Assembly (NCBI GenBank): GCA_041940525.1
Contig: JBGTSB010000061.1
Span: 1-14,655 of the forward strand
Length of the DNA stretch: 14,655 nt
Origin: JAKAXS01 sp041940525
GTDB taxonomy: Bacteria; Pseudomonadota; Alphaproteobacteria; Rhizobiales; Hyphomicrobiaceae
Direction of reading: 5' to 3'
Positions 12,873 through 14,655 of this stretch are shown piece by piece; positions within the stretch are counted from its first letter, which is position 1, and the number at the start of each line of letters is the position of its first letter. The notes below the pieces were generated by a model, which ran no database searches, had not been told where the DNA came from, and saw only the letters and a program-made list of their open reading frames with translations. Position numbers and translations under genes: made by a program.

Positions 12873-13823
12873 ATGGTCGGGTTCAGACAGCTGGTGATGG
12901 AGGAAATTGCCAGCAGAGGCAGCATTCGCGAGGCAGATGTCCGTCGTATCGACAACCTGTTGCGCGCCGAGGGCGAAATCAGCCGTGGCGAAGCCGAAAT
13001 GTTGTTCGCGCTACAAGACGCTGCCCGTGTCCAACATCCGTCATGGGCCCAATTCTTCATCCAAGCCGTTTGCGATCATGTCGTTGAAAGCTCCGAACCC
13101 GCCGGCTACGTGAATGCTGATAACGCAAACTGGCTTATGCGCTGGATCACGACGGATGGTTACGTTGCAAGCCGCGCGGAATTCGAACTTCTTCTGACCG
13201 TATTGGAAACTTCGCGCTGGGCCCCAGTGAGCCTTGGCATTTTCGCGCTCGAGCAAGTGCGCCATGCCGTTGTTCATGCCGTTGGTCCGCTGCGCTCCGG
13301 AAGCCAGTTCGTTGCTGCCGGCAGCATCACGGAAGCGGATATCGACGCCATACGCCGTATTCTGTGCGCGGTGGGTCGCGAGGCCAATCTGGCCATCACG
13401 CGTTCCGAAGCCGACGCCCTATTTGAAATCGACGCCTGCGTTCACGGCCAACGCCTGTCCTCCTGGAGCGATCTGCTTTTGCGGGCGACCGCGCACGGCA
13501 TGCTGGGCGCGATGGGGAAGGGCATCGCCCCACGCCGCGAAGCCTTCGCCGCAGAAGCCGATGACGCCGATGCTGCAAGGGATACCTCGCGCGAAGATCT
13601 GGCCCTAAGGAGGCTGGAACGTCAGCGCCTAGAGATTGTCACGGGCGAAGAATTGCAAAGCTGTTCGGGCGAATGGTTGGCAGCCAGGATGAACGACTTT
13701 GTCGATATGAGCCGCTCCGAACAGGTATTTCTGGGACGTCTGGCCCAAGTGAGCACCGCAATTGAGGATGCTCTGGCCCGCCAAGGCCTGGAGTTCATCG
13801 TCGAAGACGTCTCAGCGGCTTAA
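12873..13823 (+). CDS. Uncharacterised repeat protein (TerB-like/EF-hand-like modules) between pccB and pccA
   Basis: This soluble protein of 316 residues is not a named family to me, though similar unnamed proteins occur in Hyphomicrobiales. It has no signal peptide or membrane segment. It contains at least three related helical modules: about residues 17-71 (SIREAD...ISRGEAEMLFALQDA...SWAQFF), 79-134 (DGYVASRAEFELLLTVL...) and 151-210 (SITEAD...ITRSEADALFEIDA...SWSDLL). A degenerate fourth unit (DMSRSEQVFLGRL) lies near the C-terminus. Modules 1 and 3 are close copies. ATG 12873 has GAGG six bases upstream and is the best start. ATG 12825 is possible with a weaker site, and longer forms would run through the preceding terminator. 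It may be co-transcribed with pccA (146-base gap). Function unknown. Confidence 0.78.
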   Translation: MVGFRQLVMEEIASRGSIREADVRRIDNLLRAEGEISRGEAEMLFALQDAARVQHPSWAQFFIQAVCDHVVESSEPAGYVNADNANWLMRWITTDGYVASRAEFELLLTVLETSRWAPVSLGIFALEQVRHAVVHAVGPLRSGSQFVAAGSITEADIDAIRRILCAVGREANLAITRSEADALFEIDACVHGQRLSSWSDLLLRATAHGMLGAMGKGIAPRREAFAAEADDADAARDTSREDLALRRLERQRLEIVTGEELQSCSGEWLAARMNDFVDMSRSEQVFLGRLAQVSTAIEDALARQGLEFIVEDVSAA

Positions 13824-13969
13824 CCAAGCCCTTTGAGCCCCCTGCGACCCCAAATCGGCTAAAATCAGTCCCTGCGCTGGAATCTCGCGGTTTACGGCTG
13901 CTTCTCAGACGTTTAGAAAAACTGCTCTGACCCTAATCCCAACAAAACAAGACAGGGCCAAATCGGGGC

Positions 13970-14655
13970 ATGTTCAAAAAGATCCTTATTGCCAATCGCG
14001 GTGAAATTGCATGCCGCGTGATTAAGACCGCTCGCAAGATGGGCATCCAGACCGTCGCGGTCTATTCGGATGCCGACCAAGATGCACTGCATGTGGAGAT
14101 GGCTGACGAGGCGGTGCACATCGGCCCGCCCCCAGCGGCCGAGTCCTATCTCATCATCGAAAAGATCGTGGATGCCTGCCGGCAGACCGGCGCTGAAGCG
14201 GTTCATCCCGGATACGGCTTCTTGTCTGAACGCGAGGCCTTCCCGAAGGCACTCAAGGAAGCGGGCATCGTCTTCATCGGTCCGAACCCTGGCGCGATCG
14301 CCGCCATGGGCGACAAGATCGAAAGTAAGAAAGCGGCAGCTGAAGCCAACGTGTCGACGGTGCCGGGTTACTTGGGTGAAATCGAAGATCCCAAGCAGGC
14401 CGTGAAGATCGCCGAAGAGATCGGCTATCCAGTGATGATCAAGGCCTCCGCTGGCGGCGGCGGCAAGGGCATGCGTATCGCGTACGATCGCAAGGAGTGC
14501 GAGGAAGGCTTTACGCTGGCGCGCTCAGAAGCCAAGTCAAGCTTCGGCGATGATCGTGTCTTCATCGAAAAGTTCATCGAAAACCCGCGCCACATCGAAA
14601 TTCAGGTGCTGGGCGACAAACACGGCAACGTCATCTATCTGGGTGAACGTGAATG
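13970..14655 (+). CDS. pccA: Propionyl-CoA carboxylase alpha (biotin carboxylase) subunit, N-terminal part
   Basis: The gene opens at ATG 13970 and runs off the window end, so 228 residues are visible. It encodes the biotin carboxylase domain that carboxylates biotin using ATP and bicarbonate. Diagnostic motifs are KKILIANRGEIACRV at the N-terminus, HPGYGFLSE, IGP-x-x-x-x-I-x-x-MGDKIESK, the ATP-grasp glycine loop GGGGKGMR (residues 162-169) and HIEIQVLGD. These fit PccA better than AccC or pyruvate carboxylase because pccB is nearby; biotin carboxyl carrier and PCC-specific regions lie outside. The ribosome site is weak: AGGG is 12 bases upstream, and GGGGC immediately precedes the ATG. Confidence 0.94.
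   Translation, partial: MFKKILIANRGEIACRVIKTARKMGIQTVAVYSDADQDALHVEMADEAVHIGPPPAAESYLIIEKIVDACRQTGAEAVHPGYGFLSEREAFPKALKEAGIVFIGPNPGAIAAMGDKIESKKAAAEANVSTVPGYLGEIEDPKQAVKIAEEIGYPVMIKASAGGGGKGMRIAYDRKECEEGFTLARSEAKSSFGDDRVFIEKFIENPRHIEIQVLGDKHGNVIYLGERE

Overview
The window is a dense, GC-rich (roughly 60%) bacterial chromosome segment. The gene order eno - ftsB - pyruvate dehydrogenase E1 alpha - E1 beta (with a lipoyl domain fused to its N-terminus) - lipA - ratA is the classic arrangement of Alphaproteobacteria, above all Hyphomicrobiales (Rhizobiales). The GyrA acidic insertion and the propionyl-CoA carboxylase pair fit the same assignment. No tRNA, rRNA, CRISPR array, insertion sequence or phage gene is visible, and no gene-free stretch exceeds about 200 bases.

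Layout: (1) 1-1383, the 3' part of gyrA, convergent with queC on the minus strand. (2) 2259-4010, eno and ftsB, with a structured AT-rich spacer between them and a probable terminator after ftsB. (3) 4157-6474, an overlapping pair of pyruvate dehydrogenase E1 alpha and beta homologues. (4) 6616-7418, two small paralogous lipoprotein genes where related genomes carry pdhC (E2) and lpd (E3). (5) 7509-8927, lipA and ratA. (6) 8928-10420 on the minus strand, a MAPEG-family membrane protein and a solitary trpD. (7) 10619 to the end, pccB and the start of pccA, separated by a strong terminator, a small secreted basic protein with its own terminator, and an unnamed protein built from repeats.

The most notable content is region 3. 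The reading frames are intact and well conserved, yet the key cofactor positions are substituted. The E1 alpha Mg-thiamine diphosphate motif reads GQG...ND instead of GDG...NN. The E1 beta glutamate that activates thiamine diphosphate is proline. The lipoyl-accepting lysine of the fused lipoyl domain is asparagine. E2 and E3 genes are also missing from the locus. The simplest reading is a pseudoenzyme E1 pair retained at the ancestral PDH locus after loss of its catalytic partners, with the real PDH (if any) encoded elsewhere. Its function is unknown.

Other points of interest are the tandem Cys-x50-Cys lipoproteins, near-consensus CtrA-like boxes and a hairpin directly before ftsB, frequent TTG/GTG starts, and the repeat protein between the two propionyl-CoA carboxylase genes.
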